37,137 nt of DNA from Clostridia bacterium. Its GTDB lineage: Bacteria; Bacillota; Clostridia; Christensenellales; Pumilibacteraceae. The notes under the pieces were generated by a model. The model had not been told where the DNA came from. It was given only the letters and a program-made list of their open reading frames with translations, and did not search any database. The DNA is taken from NCBI GenBank assembly GCA_017623455.1, contig JAGAPA010000071.1, positions 1 through 37,137 on the forward strand. The letters are read 5' to 3'. The position numbers and the translations under genes are program-made. Numbering within the stretch: position 1 is the first letter of the stretch; each line of letters opens with the position of its first letter. Shown one piece after another: positions 16,005-25,349 of the stretch.

Positions 16005-16033
16005 ATTATACTGTTTTTTATATAATAAATCAA
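16005..16033 (-). promoter_or_regulatory. Promoter of the DMT transporter gene
   Basis: On the minus strand TTGATT (16033-16028), a 17-base spacer and a perfect TATAAT (16010-16005). It overlaps the stop codon of the upstream gene. Confidence 0.6.
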
Positions 16034-16737
16034 CTGTTTTTAAGACAAACGCCTACAAATTCCCCAAAAAGCTTACGCGAATTTTCGTCTTGGTTAAACA
16101 ACAATTCGGGATGCCATTGGTACGCCCTTAAAAACCGTTCGCCACTTGAATATATCGCTTCTATTACACCGTCGTCGCTTTGAGCCATAACGCGCACACC
16201 CTTACCTAAAGTCTTTATTGCCTGATGATGAAAACTGTTTACTTTCAACCGCGCATTTTGAACAAGCTCGAACAACGGCGCATCTTTTATTACTTTTACA
16301 CTATGCGAAAACTCATACCTGCCCTCGTTTTGCTTGTGCGAAACTATAGAATTTATTTGAGTGGGAACATCCTGAATCAGCGTTCCGCCAAGCGCTACGT
16401 TTACAAGCTGTATGCCCCTGCATATTGCAAGGATGGGCTTGTTGGTTTTTAGGACTTGGCTTAAAACTAAAAAATCAAAATCGTCGCGCTCTTTACAAAT
16501 ACACACAGTATCGTTTAGAACTTCTTCTCCAAAATATTTAGGCGAAATATCCACTCCGCCCACAAACATAAATCCGTCGCAAATCCCTACGTAAGACGCG
16601 ATAGTATCTGCGTTTTCGCTGTATGGTAAAAGCAATGGAATACCTCCGCTTTTTTCGATAGCGTTTACATAATCAATACCAACTTCACTCTTTTTATTCT
16701 CGTCCGTTTTACCTATTATTCCAATTATTGGTCGCAT
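16030..16737 (-). CDS. Gamma-glutamyl-gamma-aminobutyrate hydrolase family protein (peptidase C26, class I GATase-like)
   Basis: 235 residues from ATG 16737, chosen because AAAGG lies seven bases upstream; a GTG two codons earlier is in frame. Visible motifs: RPIIGIIGKTDENKKSE, GFMFVGGVDISPKYFGEE, the nucleophile elbow PILAICRGIQLVNVALGG (Cys106) and the dyad QWHPELL (His209, Glu211). This is the C26/PuuD-like family, which cleaves gamma-glutamyl bonds, for example in gamma-glutamyl-GABA from putrescine breakdown. No other putrescine genes are nearby, so the substrate is open. It lies 94 bases after the alpha-mannosidase gene. Confidence 0.9.
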   Translation of the reverse strand: MRPIIGIIGKTDENKKSEVGIDYVNAIEKSGGIPLLLPYSENADTIASYVGICDGFMFVGGVDISPKYFGEEVLNDTVCICKERDDFDFLVLSQVLKTNKPILAICRGIQLVNVALGGTLIQDVPTQINSIVSHKQNEGRYEFSHSVKVIKDAPLFELVQNARLKVNSFHHQAIKTLGKGVRVMAQSDDGVIEAIYSSGERFLRAYQWHPELLFNQDENSRKLFGEFVGVCLKNS

Positions 16738-16837
16738 TTTCACACCTTTATTTTATGCTAAATTTCCCCGATTTGTTACAAAAAGACGATCACGTAGCCA
16801 CTTTACCTTATACTCTTCAAAAGGCGTTGAAACTTTT

Positions 16838-19213
16838 TCATTCCGTCAACTTCCATTCCATAAAATTCAGTCTTTCGCCATTCTCGTTAATCGTCGTTAT
16901 CGCATACGGAGTTACGTCCGCTTTAACCTCGCTACCCAAAAACTTAAACGTCACCGTCTTACCCGTGCCTTCTGTTTCAATCCACCTCATAATAGCCCCT
17001 ACGCCGTCCTCAGCCTGCTTGATCGCAGTAACTATTACTCCGTCCAAATCGCCCGAGAAACCCTCGAATCGCTCGGGCAAAGTGCCTCTGTGAAAGGTTT
17101 CGTTTACTGCCCGAAGCGGAGAGTGAAGAACGGCTGCCTTTCGGTGCGCGTCTGCGTCGGTGGTGTAAGCAAACAGCGAATAGGTAAAATTTTGCGGTCC
17201 CCTGTCCATAAAACGACACCTGTCGTCCCTTTCGTTAAAGCCGTAGTGGTCAGCGTAAATCGCACCCCTGAGAACGGTCATTCTAATCTCACTGTCTGTA
17301 GAATCGTAGCCATGCTTACCGGTGTTGGCAACGCAAAGCCCATTCGAGGCAAACCACTTACCAAAGGGCTCCTCGCCGTTTTTAAGAGGTCTTTCAATCA
17401 CGCCGTACGGAATTTCACACCGAACATTATTCTTTGCCGGAAAGCTCAGCTTTAATACTCTGTGGCACTCCCTGAAATCAACTTCCCCCCAAACACGAAG
17501 TTCGTCGCTTCCCATATTCAGCGTATAATGTCTGACTAAAGTAGAATTACCAAACGAAGTTTTAATACGCACAGTTGCACAAACCGAACCCTTCTCTATC
17601 ACTTTGAATTCGGGATGCCCAAATCTCCCACATTCCTCTCCTAAATCGAATTTTTTATGAGCCCATGTGTCACAATCGGTTTCGTCGGTAAGTATGGTCT
17701 TAAATCCGCCGTTTGCAATAATTCTTCCGCTTTTTTTGTCATAAATACGGGATATTTCTCCGCTTTCTGTGTCAAACTCAACACGCAAAAGGTCGTTTTC
17801 AAGCACATTATTCTCCGCATATACAGAGGGAAACTCCTTTACTGCTTTCGCCACAGAGAAAGCTCTATAAACACGATAGCCGTAAGCCGGAATTTCTACG
17901 GGGAAAGTTACTACGTGCTTATCGCCATCATTGGTCTGCTCGCCACGAGTAAGCTGAAATGGAATCTCATTTCCCTGTTCGTCCGTCATTCGGCTCGCTG
18001 AAATTCTCATCGTTATGGTATCCTTTACGGGAAAAGCGTGAGGATTAAATACAACAAGAGGAGTTCCGAGCGTTTCGTGCTCCCAAACCAAACAATGCTT
18101 ACTGCTTTTCACCCCCGTTTCCGAAGATGCACCCGTGTCGATTTTTCGGCAAATGGACTGCAAAGCACCGTTTATCGCCTGCTCGGTAATGCTCATGATC
18201 TCTCCGAACAAATAGGATGCATCAACGTACGCACTTTCAATAGAACAGCCTGCTAAAATATCGTGGAACTGATTGAACAACAGGTTTTTCCACGCCTTTT
18301 TCAACGCCTTTTTCGGGTATTTAAAGCCAACGAGACGACTCGCAAGCAGGCAGAACCGCTCTGCCACAAGCAAATTCTCCTCACATCGCCTGTTCATCGT
18401 TTTTACGTACGAGGTAGCGCTATAGCATCCTCTTGCGTGGTGCTGCAGTTCCTCACTGACAATGGGAAGCCCGTCTTTTTCAACCTCGCTGAAATACTCG
18501 TCTACGGTGGCAAACCCAGAGTGCGGTATATTCTTTGATTTTATCTTGTCAATCAATTCTGCGGTAGGTCCACCGCCGTGATTGCCTACACCGTAAAATG
18601 CCATACGGGGCTTGCCGTCCGACTCAACCGAAGCTACAATTCGGTCAAGCTTGTACAGAATGTCAAGGCTTATTCCGTAGCTCTCCGGAATACGGTAAGC
18701 TGTAACAACGCTTCCATCATCACTTTTCCAAGTAAACAAATCAAAATCTTGTGCCTTTTCATTCTTATCAGGTCGCATATACACGTAATTTTCCATACCG
18801 CCGGCACGCAGAATTTTGGGAAGCGAGGCGTTATGCCCAAAAGAATCCACGTTATAACCGCTTTTTGCCGTTATGCCGAATTTCTCCTTAAAATAACGCT
18901 GTGAAATAAGCGAATGGCGAGCAAAACTCTCTCCTGACGGCATATTGCAGTCGGGCTGAAGAAACCAACCGCCAACGATATTCCACCTTCCCTCCTTAAC
19001 CCTTGCCTTTATCTCCTCAAACATCTCGGGATCGGTCTTTTCCACCCACTGATAATACACGGCACACGCACCGGTGTACTTAAAATCCGCCGTTTCCTTC
19101 ATTCTGTCCAGAGCTGAACGAAAGGTTGCAAGAACCTCCGAATATCCGTCCTGCCAATGCCACAGCCATACAGGGTCAATGTGTGAATTGCCGATAAGGT
19201 ATAATTTTTTCAT
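16838..19213 (-). CDS. GH38-family alpha-mannosidase
   Basis: 791 residues. The N-terminal catalytic domain has the zinc-binding NSHIDPVWLWHWQDGYSEV motif (H11, D13) and SGYNVDSFGHNASLPKIL, where Asp123 is the expected nucleophile. A middle domain and C-terminal beta-sandwich follow, with EIPFQLTR, GYRVYRAF and DTWAHKKFD. Bacterial members cleave alpha-mannosides from glycans or glycerate conjugates. There is no signal peptide, so it acts inside the cell. The ATG has a GGATGG site. The gene is divergent from an AraC regulator at 19380, a likely local regulator (inference). Family certain; linkage specificity unknown. Confidence 0.93.
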   Translation of the reverse strand: MKKLYLIGNSHIDPVWLWHWQDGYSEVLATFRSALDRMKETADFKYTGACAVYYQWVEKTDPEMFEEIKARVKEGRWNIVGGWFLQPDCNMPSGESFARHSLISQRYFKEKFGITAKSGYNVDSFGHNASLPKILRAGGMENYVYMRPDKNEKAQDFDLFTWKSDDGSVVTAYRIPESYGISLDILYKLDRIVASVESDGKPRMAFYGVGNHGGGPTAELIDKIKSKNIPHSGFATVDEYFSEVEKDGLPIVSEELQHHARGCYSATSYVKTMNRRCEENLLVAERFCLLASRLVGFKYPKKALKKAWKNLLFNQFHDILAGCSIESAYVDASYLFGEIMSITEQAINGALQSICRKIDTGASSETGVKSSKHCLVWEHETLGTPLVVFNPHAFPVKDTITMRISASRMTDEQGNEIPFQLTRGEQTNDGDKHVVTFPVEIPAYGYRVYRAFSVAKAVKEFPSVYAENNVLENDLLRVEFDTESGEISRIYDKKSGRIIANGGFKTILTDETDCDTWAHKKFDLGEECGRFGHPEFKVIEKGSVCATVRIKTSFGNSTLVRHYTLNMGSDELRVWGEVDFRECHRVLKLSFPAKNNVRCEIPYGVIERPLKNGEEPFGKWFASNGLCVANTGKHGYDSTDSEIRMTVLRGAIYADHYGFNERDDRCRFMDRGPQNFTYSLFAYTTDADAHRKAAVLHSPLRAVNETFHRGTLPERFEGFSGDLDGVIVTAIKQAEDGVGAIMRWIETEGTGKTVTFKFLGSEVKADVTPYAITTINENGERLNFMEWKLTE

Positions 19214-19251
19214 GATTATTCCATCCTTTTTCTACTTTATAACGTAATTAT

Positions 19252-19280
19252 ATTGTATCACACCTAAAAAAAGTGTTCAA
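19252..19280 (-). promoter_or_regulatory. Promoter of the alpha-mannosidase gene
   Basis: On the minus strand TTGAAC (19280-19275), a 17-base spacer and TACAAT (19257-19252), 38 bases before the ATG at 19213. It is back to back with the AraC promoter at 19301-19329; the two -35 elements are about 20 bp apart. Confidence 0.68.
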
Positions 19281-19300
19281 TATGCATTTCTATGATATGA

Positions 19301-19329
19301 TTGATTTTTTTTACGATTTGCGTTATAAT
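19301..19329 (+). promoter_or_regulatory. Promoter of the second AraC regulator
   Basis: TTGATT at 19301-19306, a 17-base spacer and TATAAT at 19324-19329. The leader to the ATG at 19380 is about 44 bases. Confidence 0.68.
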
Positions 19330-19379
19330 ACAAAAAAGGCTGTACCAACCTTATACCGGGACAGAACCTTAATACATGA

Positions 19380-20189
19380 ATGGAGCATACTGATTTGAAA
19401 CGGTTTACAAGAGAACAAAACGTTAATAAAATTGGCTTAACCGTATCGGAAAAGCGGTTACATGGCAACTATAACATCCATTGGCACGAGTTTTACGAGA
19501 TTGAGTATATTACGGAGGGAAGCGGAGAATACGTCATTGACGGAAAAAAATACCCCATTTGCCCGGGTATGCTTTTTCTTATGACACCGCTCAATTTCCA
19601 CAGCGTTAAAGCCGATAATTGCCGAGGCTTCAACCTTATGTTTTCAGAGCAACTATGCGAGGGAGAATTTCTTGCTCGCCTGCTTCAATGCGCTCACGGA
19701 AAAGCCATTCTTTTCCCTTTCGAGGATCGTTCTTTTTTAAACGCGCTTATGACGGAACTTACCTTCGCTAATAATGAAGCGTACGTTTCCGCGCTACTCA
19801 ACTCAATCCTTGGGAAAATTCTAACCAAAGAGGACAGCGCAATGGAAAAAATCACACCCGTATCAAAGGGCGTCGTTTACCTGCTCCAAAATTTCCGCAA
19901 AAATCCAACGCTTGCCGAAACGGCAGCGCACGCAGGCTTTACACCCACCTACTTTTCTATGCTGTTTAAAAAAGAAATGGGCGAATCCTTTAAGCAGTAC
20001 GTGAACCGACTTCGCTTCGATTACGCAAAAAAATTAGCAATTCACTCCAATCTTTCGGTTCTCCAGATATGTTATGAAAGCGGTTTTGAAAATTATCCCA
20101 ATTTTATTCGCAGATTCAAGTCAAGATTCGGCATTTCCCCGGGCGAACTGAAACAATCAGTGGCTCAATCCGACAACAAAACAAGCTAA
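19380..20189 (+). CDS. AraC-family transcriptional regulator
   Basis: 269 residues. The cupin-type sensor is at about 30-80 (HWHEFYEIEYITEGSGEYVI, then GMLFLMTPLNFHSV). The AraC helix-turn-helix pair is at about 178-262: LAETAAHAGFTPTYFSMLFK, then VLQICYESGFENYPNFIRRF and FGISPGELK. It is divergent from the alpha-mannosidase gene and probably controls it in response to a mannoside. The start is uncertain: ATG 19380 has no ribosome site, while an in-frame TTG at 19395 has GGAG nine bases upstream and gives a 264-residue protein. A five-codon reading frame (ATG 19376 to TGA 19393) overlaps this region. Confidence 0.88.
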   Translation: MEHTDLKRFTREQNVNKIGLTVSEKRLHGNYNIHWHEFYEIEYITEGSGEYVIDGKKYPICPGMLFLMTPLNFHSVKADNCRGFNLMFSEQLCEGEFLARLLQCAHGKAILFPFEDRSFLNALMTELTFANNEAYVSALLNSILGKILTKEDSAMEKITPVSKGVVYLLQNFRKNPTLAETAAHAGFTPTYFSMLFKKEMGESFKQYVNRLRFDYAKKLAIHSNLSVLQICYESGFENYPNFIRRFKSRFGISPGELKQSVAQSDNKTS

Positions 20190-20303
20190 AACTTTCATCT
20201 TTTAGATTAATAATCGGACAAAATCTCTACGTATAAAGGAGAAAATCTATTCTGTTTGGTTGAAACGTCAATAAGGCAAAACCAAAAGGTTTAGACAAAA
20301 AAA

Positions 20304-21353
20304 TTAAACGTATCCTTTATCCATTTCCACAACTTGTGACAAGCTGTTATCATCACCGTAAAAGCACTCGTGAACATACTCCGAAATAACGTCGCGAGCA
20401 TTTCCCCATCCAGAATTTGAAAGCAAGATTAAATCAAAATCGTCGTCTATAAGCTGAACGTGTAACGTTCTGAAGCCCACGTGTCCCCCGTTGTGAGTGA
20501 TGCGGTTTTTGCCGTGCCAAACCGTCATATTGCATCCAAGTCCCATTGTATGATAAGACACTGACGAGCGACTAAAAATTTCTTTCCAGCTCTTTTCACT
20601 GATTAGTTTTTTATGCTTTATCGCTTCGTTGAGCTTGTAAACGTCGTCAACTGTAGCAACAACGTCGCCACCACCCAACATTATTAAATACTCTTTGGGA
20701 ACTGCAACCATTTTACCGTTTTGCTTTTCGTAGCCATGCGCGCGGTTGGGTATAAATTTTCCGTCATAATCAATATACGCGCTAGTCATTCCAAGTGGAA
20801 GAAAAACCTCTTGACGCATATACTCGGCATACGGCATTTTACTCACGTTTTCGATAATGAGCGCAACGTAAGTAAAGTTGCTTGTACAGTACCTCGCTTC
20901 TTTGCCGGGCTCGAAAAACATTGGATAGCCCGTAATAATCTCGGTTAGTTTTCTATGGTCGGTTATTCCGCTTTTTACGTACTTGTCATAAAATCCAGGA
21001 GTTTGCGCATAGTCGGGAAGTCCGCTTGTGTGCTGAAGCATTTGACGCACGGTTACGCGCTCGTCAAAACCCGACATCTCAGGCACGTACTTTTTGGGAT
21101 GCTCATCAAGATTTACAAGCCCCTTATCCACAAGCTTCATTATTCCAAGCGTGCAGAAAGGCTTACTAAGAGAATACAGCGTATACTCGGTATCCTTAGT
21201 GTGCGGTATTTTATTTTCAAAGTCCGCATAACCTACACTCTTTTCATACACGATTTTATCCTTTATCGTAACCCTAACAACACCTGAAAAGCCTTCCTTT
21301 TCAGCATACTCGTCAATCTGTTTACTCAACTTTTCCATTCTTTTATCCATCAT
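20304..21353 (-). CDS. Serine hydrolase of the beta-lactamase class C / esterase family
   Basis: 349 residues. The active-site SxxK motif is in LYSLSKPF (S61, K64). The second motif reads YCTSNF at Y155, so the usual YxN has Thr in the third place. The third box is HNGG in RITHNGGHVGFRT. No signal peptide is visible, unlike secreted penicillin-binding relatives, so a cytoplasmic esterase or amidase role is more likely. The gene starts two bases after the GH42-like gene ends and is the last of the 27948-20304 run. Substrate unknown; its company suggests removing acyl groups from sugars or their conjugates. Confidence 0.88.
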   Translation of the reverse strand: MMDKRMEKLSKQIDEYAEKEGFSGVVRVTIKDKIVYEKSVGYADFENKIPHTKDTEYTLYSLSKPFCTLGIMKLVDKGLVNLDEHPKKYVPEMSGFDERVTVRQMLQHTSGLPDYAQTPGFYDKYVKSGITDHRKLTEIITGYPMFFEPGKEARYCTSNFTYVALIIENVSKMPYAEYMRQEVFLPLGMTSAYIDYDGKFIPNRAHGYEKQNGKMVAVPKEYLIMLGGGDVVATVDDVYKLNEAIKHKKLISEKSWKEIFSRSSVSYHTMGLGCNMTVWHGKNRITHNGGHVGFRTLHVQLIDDDFDLILLSNSGWGNARDVISEYVHECFYGDDNSLSQVVEMDKGYV

Positions 21354-21355
21354 TT

Positions 21356-23347
21356 TTACTCCTTTACAAGCAAATACGCCTTCATATCGCGCTTTGGTAA
21401 AACTAATATATTTTTGCTTGCAACAAATTTTTCATCTGTTATTTTATCCACGTACACTCCGTTTTCCTTTACGTTTATTACCGCATCAGAATCGGTTGCG
21501 TTGTATACTCCTAAAGCGTTTTGTGTTGGATAAGTATAAACTTTATTTTCGTTACTATACCTATAAACACCCACTATATCCAAAATTTGTTTTAGGTACA
21601 GCGTAGGAATAAAAGTAGACGCGCAATAAAAAGTTTTATCCTTTTGCGCTATCGCCACACTCGAATCCTCAAAAGTTGCAATAGTCCTTGCGTTGCTGTC
21701 CTTAATACTGAAAAACGGGGAACTTAAACCGCTTGTAAAGCCGTCCAAGGCACCGTGCGAAGCAGTTGAAGCAACGGTATTCATTCCTGTAATTTCGCTT
21801 ACGTTCTGCACGCTTGGCTTACCGTTATTTGCATAGTCAGGTGCAAAAATCCACAATACGTATACGCCTTTTTGTTGCAACTGGGCAATTTTTTCTCTTA
21901 GTTTATCGCTTACGTCAAACTGATTTAACAATACGTAAAGCTTGTAGTTTTGCTCGTCTATCGTGTAAATATCGCCTATCGAAAATATGTCGTATGGCGC
22001 TCCACACTCAGATAATGAACGGCGGTTTTTTATTAGAATCTCACTTTGAAGCGTTGTGTTTTTACGAGCACGGTACATACTTTCACCCTCTGCAAACACA
22101 GCTATTTCCGACACGCTTTTACACTTCGTTTTACTTAAATTGGCGCGCAGATTTATCATTTTAGTAACCGCGTTCATCATTCCCTCAGAGCGGAACCATC
22201 CGTCGAACATATCAAACCACCAAAGTGCGCTACCGTTTGCGTTACACATAATATAATCACGCCACATCAAGTTCAAACTCTCCGTTTCGTCCTTGCACTT
22301 ATTTTTCGCGCCGGGTATTTCTTTTAGGTACGAATTTCCCGTATCGTCGCACTCTTCGTATATCATTGTGGGTGCAACGTGAGTGATATGGTCAAACTCC
22401 AAAAAGTAAAGTTTGTTGTGCTTATCCAACGTTTTTTGAGTTACCATAATTCCACTTGGATCGTCAATTTTCCTGAAGTGATAGTCGGAGGGCGAGGAAA
22501 TCATATCTATATCCGGAGATAGAAAAACGCGCTCGTAATCGATATGCCCTGCATTATACAAAAAGTTGTTGTAAAGGTGTAAAAGATAACCAAAGTATGC
22601 GCCAAGTAATTTTTTATGCTTTATTACGCTTTGAGCGACAGATGCAAAATACAGAAGCGTATCGGACACCGTGTAATTATGGAAGCGTCTTGCATCGTAC
22701 ACGTCAAGTTCGTCCTCGCATAAAAAGGCGTCGCCCGTTCTTTCTAGTTTTTCCACAGGCGGAAGCGTCGCATTCTCATCGTTCCGCCATTTCTTGTACG
22801 CTTCGTCCTTTATTGGGTGACTTGCCTCTTTGTCGGGGTGCGCGAGCCACTCGGTAGTCATTCCTCCCAAAATAAAGTAGCCGTAAATCTTATCACCGTA
22901 CTTTTCCTCGCAGTGTGTAATAACCGCCTTAAGATATTCTGACGCATCCTTTCTCCATTTTTCGCTGTGAGCGGTCTGAGAAAGATGTCTGAACGAGTTG
23001 GGAATATCGGGGTTCTGCTCTAAAAACCAAGGACGGGTATCCACCATAAACATTGGGGCAAAATAACCGTTTGGGGCACACTCGATAAACATATCCATTT
23101 GCTTATCAATTACCGAAAAATCATACTCATTATCTCCCACCCAACTCTCGCCAAACCGTGAATACGGAACGCCCAAAGCGTTTATTACTCCGCTTGAAAG
23201 CACGCTGAAAAGCCTTACGCCTGCGTTGTAGAACTCAGTTACGTTTTGCCTGTTCGGACGAAAGGACTTAAACGATAAAGGATCGTACAAAACTCCGTTA
23301 ATTTCCACCTTTAATATTCCGTTTACACGCCTTATTTGTACTTGCAT
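21356..23347 (-). CDS. Putative clan GH-A glycoside hydrolase, GH42-like
   Basis: 663 residues. The N-terminal 400 or so look like a TIM barrel of the beta-galactosidase type: the NGVLYDPLSFKSFRP start, MFMVDTRPWFLEQNPD, then GGMTTEWL with Glu166 at the end of strand 4 (possible acid/base) and KLYFLEFDHITHV with Glu317 (possible nucleophile). About 420-600 resembles the GH42 trimerisation domain (LYVLLNQFDVSDKLREKIAQ, then GVYVLWIFAPDY). The last 60 residues are beta-rich. No signal peptide. RBS AGGAGAAT. The gene sits between a PHP gene and the serine hydrolase gene. The exact family is unsure and may be an uncharacterised one; catalytic residues are inferred. Confidence 0.7.
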   Translation of the reverse strand: MQVQIRRVNGILKVEINGVLYDPLSFKSFRPNRQNVTEFYNAGVRLFSVLSSGVINALGVPYSRFGESWVGDNEYDFSVIDKQMDMFIECAPNGYFAPMFMVDTRPWFLEQNPDIPNSFRHLSQTAHSEKWRKDASEYLKAVITHCEEKYGDKIYGYFILGGMTTEWLAHPDKEASHPIKDEAYKKWRNDENATLPPVEKLERTGDAFLCEDELDVYDARRFHNYTVSDTLLYFASVAQSVIKHKKLLGAYFGYLLHLYNNFLYNAGHIDYERVFLSPDIDMISSPSDYHFRKIDDPSGIMVTQKTLDKHNKLYFLEFDHITHVAPTMIYEECDDTGNSYLKEIPGAKNKCKDETESLNLMWRDYIMCNANGSALWWFDMFDGWFRSEGMMNAVTKMINLRANLSKTKCKSVSEIAVFAEGESMYRARKNTTLQSEILIKNRRSLSECGAPYDIFSIGDIYTIDEQNYKLYVLLNQFDVSDKLREKIAQLQQKGVYVLWIFAPDYANNGKPSVQNVSEITGMNTVASTASHGALDGFTSGLSSPFFSIKDSNARTIATFEDSSVAIAQKDKTFYCASTFIPTLYLKQILDIVGVYRYSNENKVYTYPTQNALGVYNATDSDAVINVKENGVYVDKITDEKFVASKNILVLPKRDMKAYLLVKE

Positions 23348-23367
23348 AAAATTCTCCTAAAAATAAA

Positions 23368-24177
23368 CTAATTGTATTTACTAATATGAAACTTGTCGTC
23401 TTCGGTCAGATCGAGAAGGTCTATCACTCTTGTAAAGATAGGCGTAGTGCTTTCAAAGTTTGAGGGGTGGTGTGCGTCGCTTCCAAGATAGAACTTACAA
23501 CCGCATTTCTTTGCAGTTTTGTAGATGCGAAGAATAGGTTCTATTTCGCTGTCGTTTGCAAGCCTTACGTCGTCTTTGTTAAGTTCCACTCCGCAACCTT
23601 TTTGCGCGATTTTTACAAAAACTCGTTCCATTTCGCTTTGTGGGATTAGGTTGAGCATGCGAATAAACTCGGCTCTATCCTGTCGGTGCATAAGCCCACA
23701 ATTAAGGTGCGCTATTCCTATTTTTTCAAACGGCAAGTCCTTGTCAAGAAGAGCGTCAAGGCGTTCTATCCAAAGCTTTGCCTTGCGCTCTACGGTGTTA
23801 TCTTCTTCAGACAGCGTAAAGCCTACCATATGCATGTGAGTTGTTGGAATTATGATAAAATCAAACTTGTCGCAAGCTTCTTTACTTATGCCCACGTTAA
23901 AAAACTTATCCATTTCCGTTTCGCAACCAAACAAAAACTCAACGCCGTCTGCTTGCGGTAACGGCTTGATTTTGCTTATATGCTCAAAGTTTTGGGGCTT
24001 GTACCAATTCGACGCGCCATCTACGTTTTCGTCCCAATAGTGATCGGTTATGCAGATTTTTTTCAAGCCTCTATCCTTTGCGTACTGCAAAATTGCTTGC
24101 GCAGTCTGCCCAGGGTCTGACGAACAGAACGAAAGTTGTGAGTGAATATGATAGTCGTGATCGAAAGTAAATTTCAT
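23368..24177 (-). CDS. PHP-domain phosphoesterase (histidinol-phosphatase-like)
   Basis: 269 residues with the four PHP motifs: DYHIHSQLSF (H10, H12), KICITDHYWDE, the metal-bridging FGCETEM and the late GSDAHHP. PHP proteins are metal-dependent phosphoesterases; this type resembles histidinol-phosphate phosphatase, but no other histidine genes are near. It is in line with a second, different PHP gene and with glycosidases, so it may act on a phosphorylated sugar or cyclic phosphate. AAGGAGAAAAATT is the ribosome site. It is separated by 143 bases from the upstream PHP gene. Confidence 0.87.
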   Translation of the reverse strand: MKFTFDHDYHIHSQLSFCSSDPGQTAQAILQYAKDRGLKKICITDHYWDENVDGASNWYKPQNFEHISKIKPLPQADGVEFLFGCETEMDKFFNVGISKEACDKFDFIIIPTTHMHMVGFTLSEEDNTVERKAKLWIERLDALLDKDLPFEKIGIAHLNCGLMHRQDRAEFIRMLNLIPQSEMERVFVKIAQKGCGVELNKDDVRLANDSEIEPILRIYKTAKKCGCKFYLGSDAHHPSNFESTTPIFTRVIDLLDLTEDDKFHISKYN

Positions 24178-24240
24178 AATTTTTCTCCTTATTGTTAAAT
24201 GATTCCTGCTTTTTGTAATTACGTTACACTATTATTTTAA

Positions 24241-24266
24241 GGCATTTATTCAATAAAGCAAATGCC
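24241..24266 (-). terminator. Weak hairpin between the two PHP genes
   Basis: GGCATTT (24241-24247) pairs with AAATGCC (24260-24266) around a 12-base loop. The minus-strand side is followed by TTAAAATAAT rather than a clean T-run, so it may attenuate transcription or mark a processing site rather than stop it fully. The 24178-24320 gap holds nothing else I can support. Confidence 0.4.
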
Positions 24267-24320
24267 CAGTAATGTCTTATTTGTTATAGTATTTTTGCAA
24301 AAGTCCTTAAGCTTGCACGC

Positions 24321-25187
24321 TTATAGTTTTATACAATTAGTCCAGGCAAGGTTGCCGTTTTCGTCCTTAACCTGTACCCTGACGTACGTTTCGTTTGGTG
24401 TAAATTTATATCTTGCTTCTTGCAAGTTGTCGCCCACAAAAACGCGCTCACTCCACACCCAATCGGAGAAGAAAACAATCTCACTGCAAGGCGAACATTT
24501 TACCACGATTTCGTCGCCCTCTCTGTATGCGTGAACCTCCGGACCTTGCGAAGCGTAGAACTTACCGTCTAAAATTGCTTTTACTATATCGTTTTTAGTT
24601 AAACTGTCCGCCTCAACCATAATAAACGACTTGCACTCGTCGCCGTCGTAATAATGTGCATCGTCGGTGGCGATTAGGTTGTAAAACTTTCCCATTGCGC
24701 CAAGCATATCCACGATTAGCGAGGAGTCGGCGCGTCTTGACATGTGCAAGCCCGACACGGTGTTATAAATCTCGGTAACGTATGCGTTTTTTAGCGAACT
24801 AATTTGCTGTGGAGTGTTGAGCGACCAAGCCGTATGGGCGATAATCGGCATACCACCGTGAGCATTTATCGCGTCGATTGCGTCTTGAGCAGAGGCGCTT
24901 TTAGGCAGATTGGGATTTGTATCCATACCGATTCCCACGATATGAAAAAGTCCGTCTTTAGGCAAAACGTTTAGTATATTATACTCCGCGCCCGACAGCA
25001 CGAGTAGTCCGTTGTCGGCTACGTACTGCTCGCCAAATTTCCAATGATCGGTTATAGCAATCGCGTCGTAGCCTTTATCTTTATAGATTTTACACACCTC
25101 TTCAGGTGGTTTTCTGCCGTCCGAAATGGTGGTGTGCGTATGTAAATTTATTTTGTATCTATTCTTTCCCAATAAGTCTTTTTGCAT
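24321..25187 (-). CDS. PHP-domain phosphoesterase (second copy, different subtype)
   Basis: 288 residues with INLHTHTTISDG (H16, H18, D23), AIAITDHWKFG (D47, H48), LSGAEYNI, PIIAHTAW and TDDAHYYDGD as metal-binding motifs. The last 80 residues (HAYREGDEIVVKCSPCSEIV, then YVRVQVKDENG) look like an appended beta-sandwich domain, as found in the YciV/TrpH-related and PHP-associated groups. Only the general fold is shared with the neighbouring PHP protein, so this is not a recent duplicate. Phosphoesterase activity is expected; the substrate is unknown. RBS AAGGAAT lies in the remnant gene just upstream. Confidence 0.87.
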   Translation of the reverse strand: MQKDLLGKNRYKINLHTHTTISDGRKPPEEVCKIYKDKGYDAIAITDHWKFGEQYVADNGLLVLSGAEYNILNVLPKDGLFHIVGIGMDTNPNLPKSASAQDAIDAINAHGGMPIIAHTAWSLNTPQQISSLKNAYVTEIYNTVSGLHMSRRADSSLIVDMLGAMGKFYNLIATDDAHYYDGDECKSFIMVEADSLTKNDIVKAILDGKFYASQGPEVHAYREGDEIVVKCSPCSEIVFFSDWVWSERVFVGDNLQEARYKFTPNETYVRVQVKDENGNLAWTNCIKL

Positions 25188-25202
25188 AATCTATTCCTTG
25201 TT

Positions 25203-25349
25203 TTACCCGTATATCTTTTTTATAATTTCACCGTCAATAAGCTGTTTTTTATAAGCAAACATTTTATCCTCTTCTGTAATTTTGCGAATCACCTTACAGG
25301 GATTGCCTGCCACTAACGTCCAATCGCTTTCATCAGCGTTCCTTGCTCG
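25203..25349 (-). pseudogene. 3' remnant of a hexapeptide-repeat acyltransferase gene
   Basis: One frame gives a 48-residue tail with TLVAGNPCKVIRKITEEDKM then FAYKKQLIDGEIIKKIYG and a stop. This is the typical end of maltose O-acetyltransferase / xenobiotic acyltransferase-type left-handed beta-helix enzymes (V.GNPAKVIR). The frame is closed upstream by TGA at 25352-25350. A full ribosome site (AAGGAG) and an ATG at 25353 lie directly before it but read only six codons (MTSKER) to a stop in another frame. So the promoter-proximal start and the C-terminus survive, and nearly the whole body has been deleted. Confidence 0.75.

Noticed and set aside
20190..20303. Isolated AAAGGAG at about 20237 suggesting a small gene
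   Set aside because: No start codon with a meaningful open frame follows; the 114-base gap appears to be non-coding.
24241..24266. Firm terminator splitting the two PHP genes
   Set aside because: The T-run is interrupted, so it is listed only as a weak hairpin and the operon is left open.
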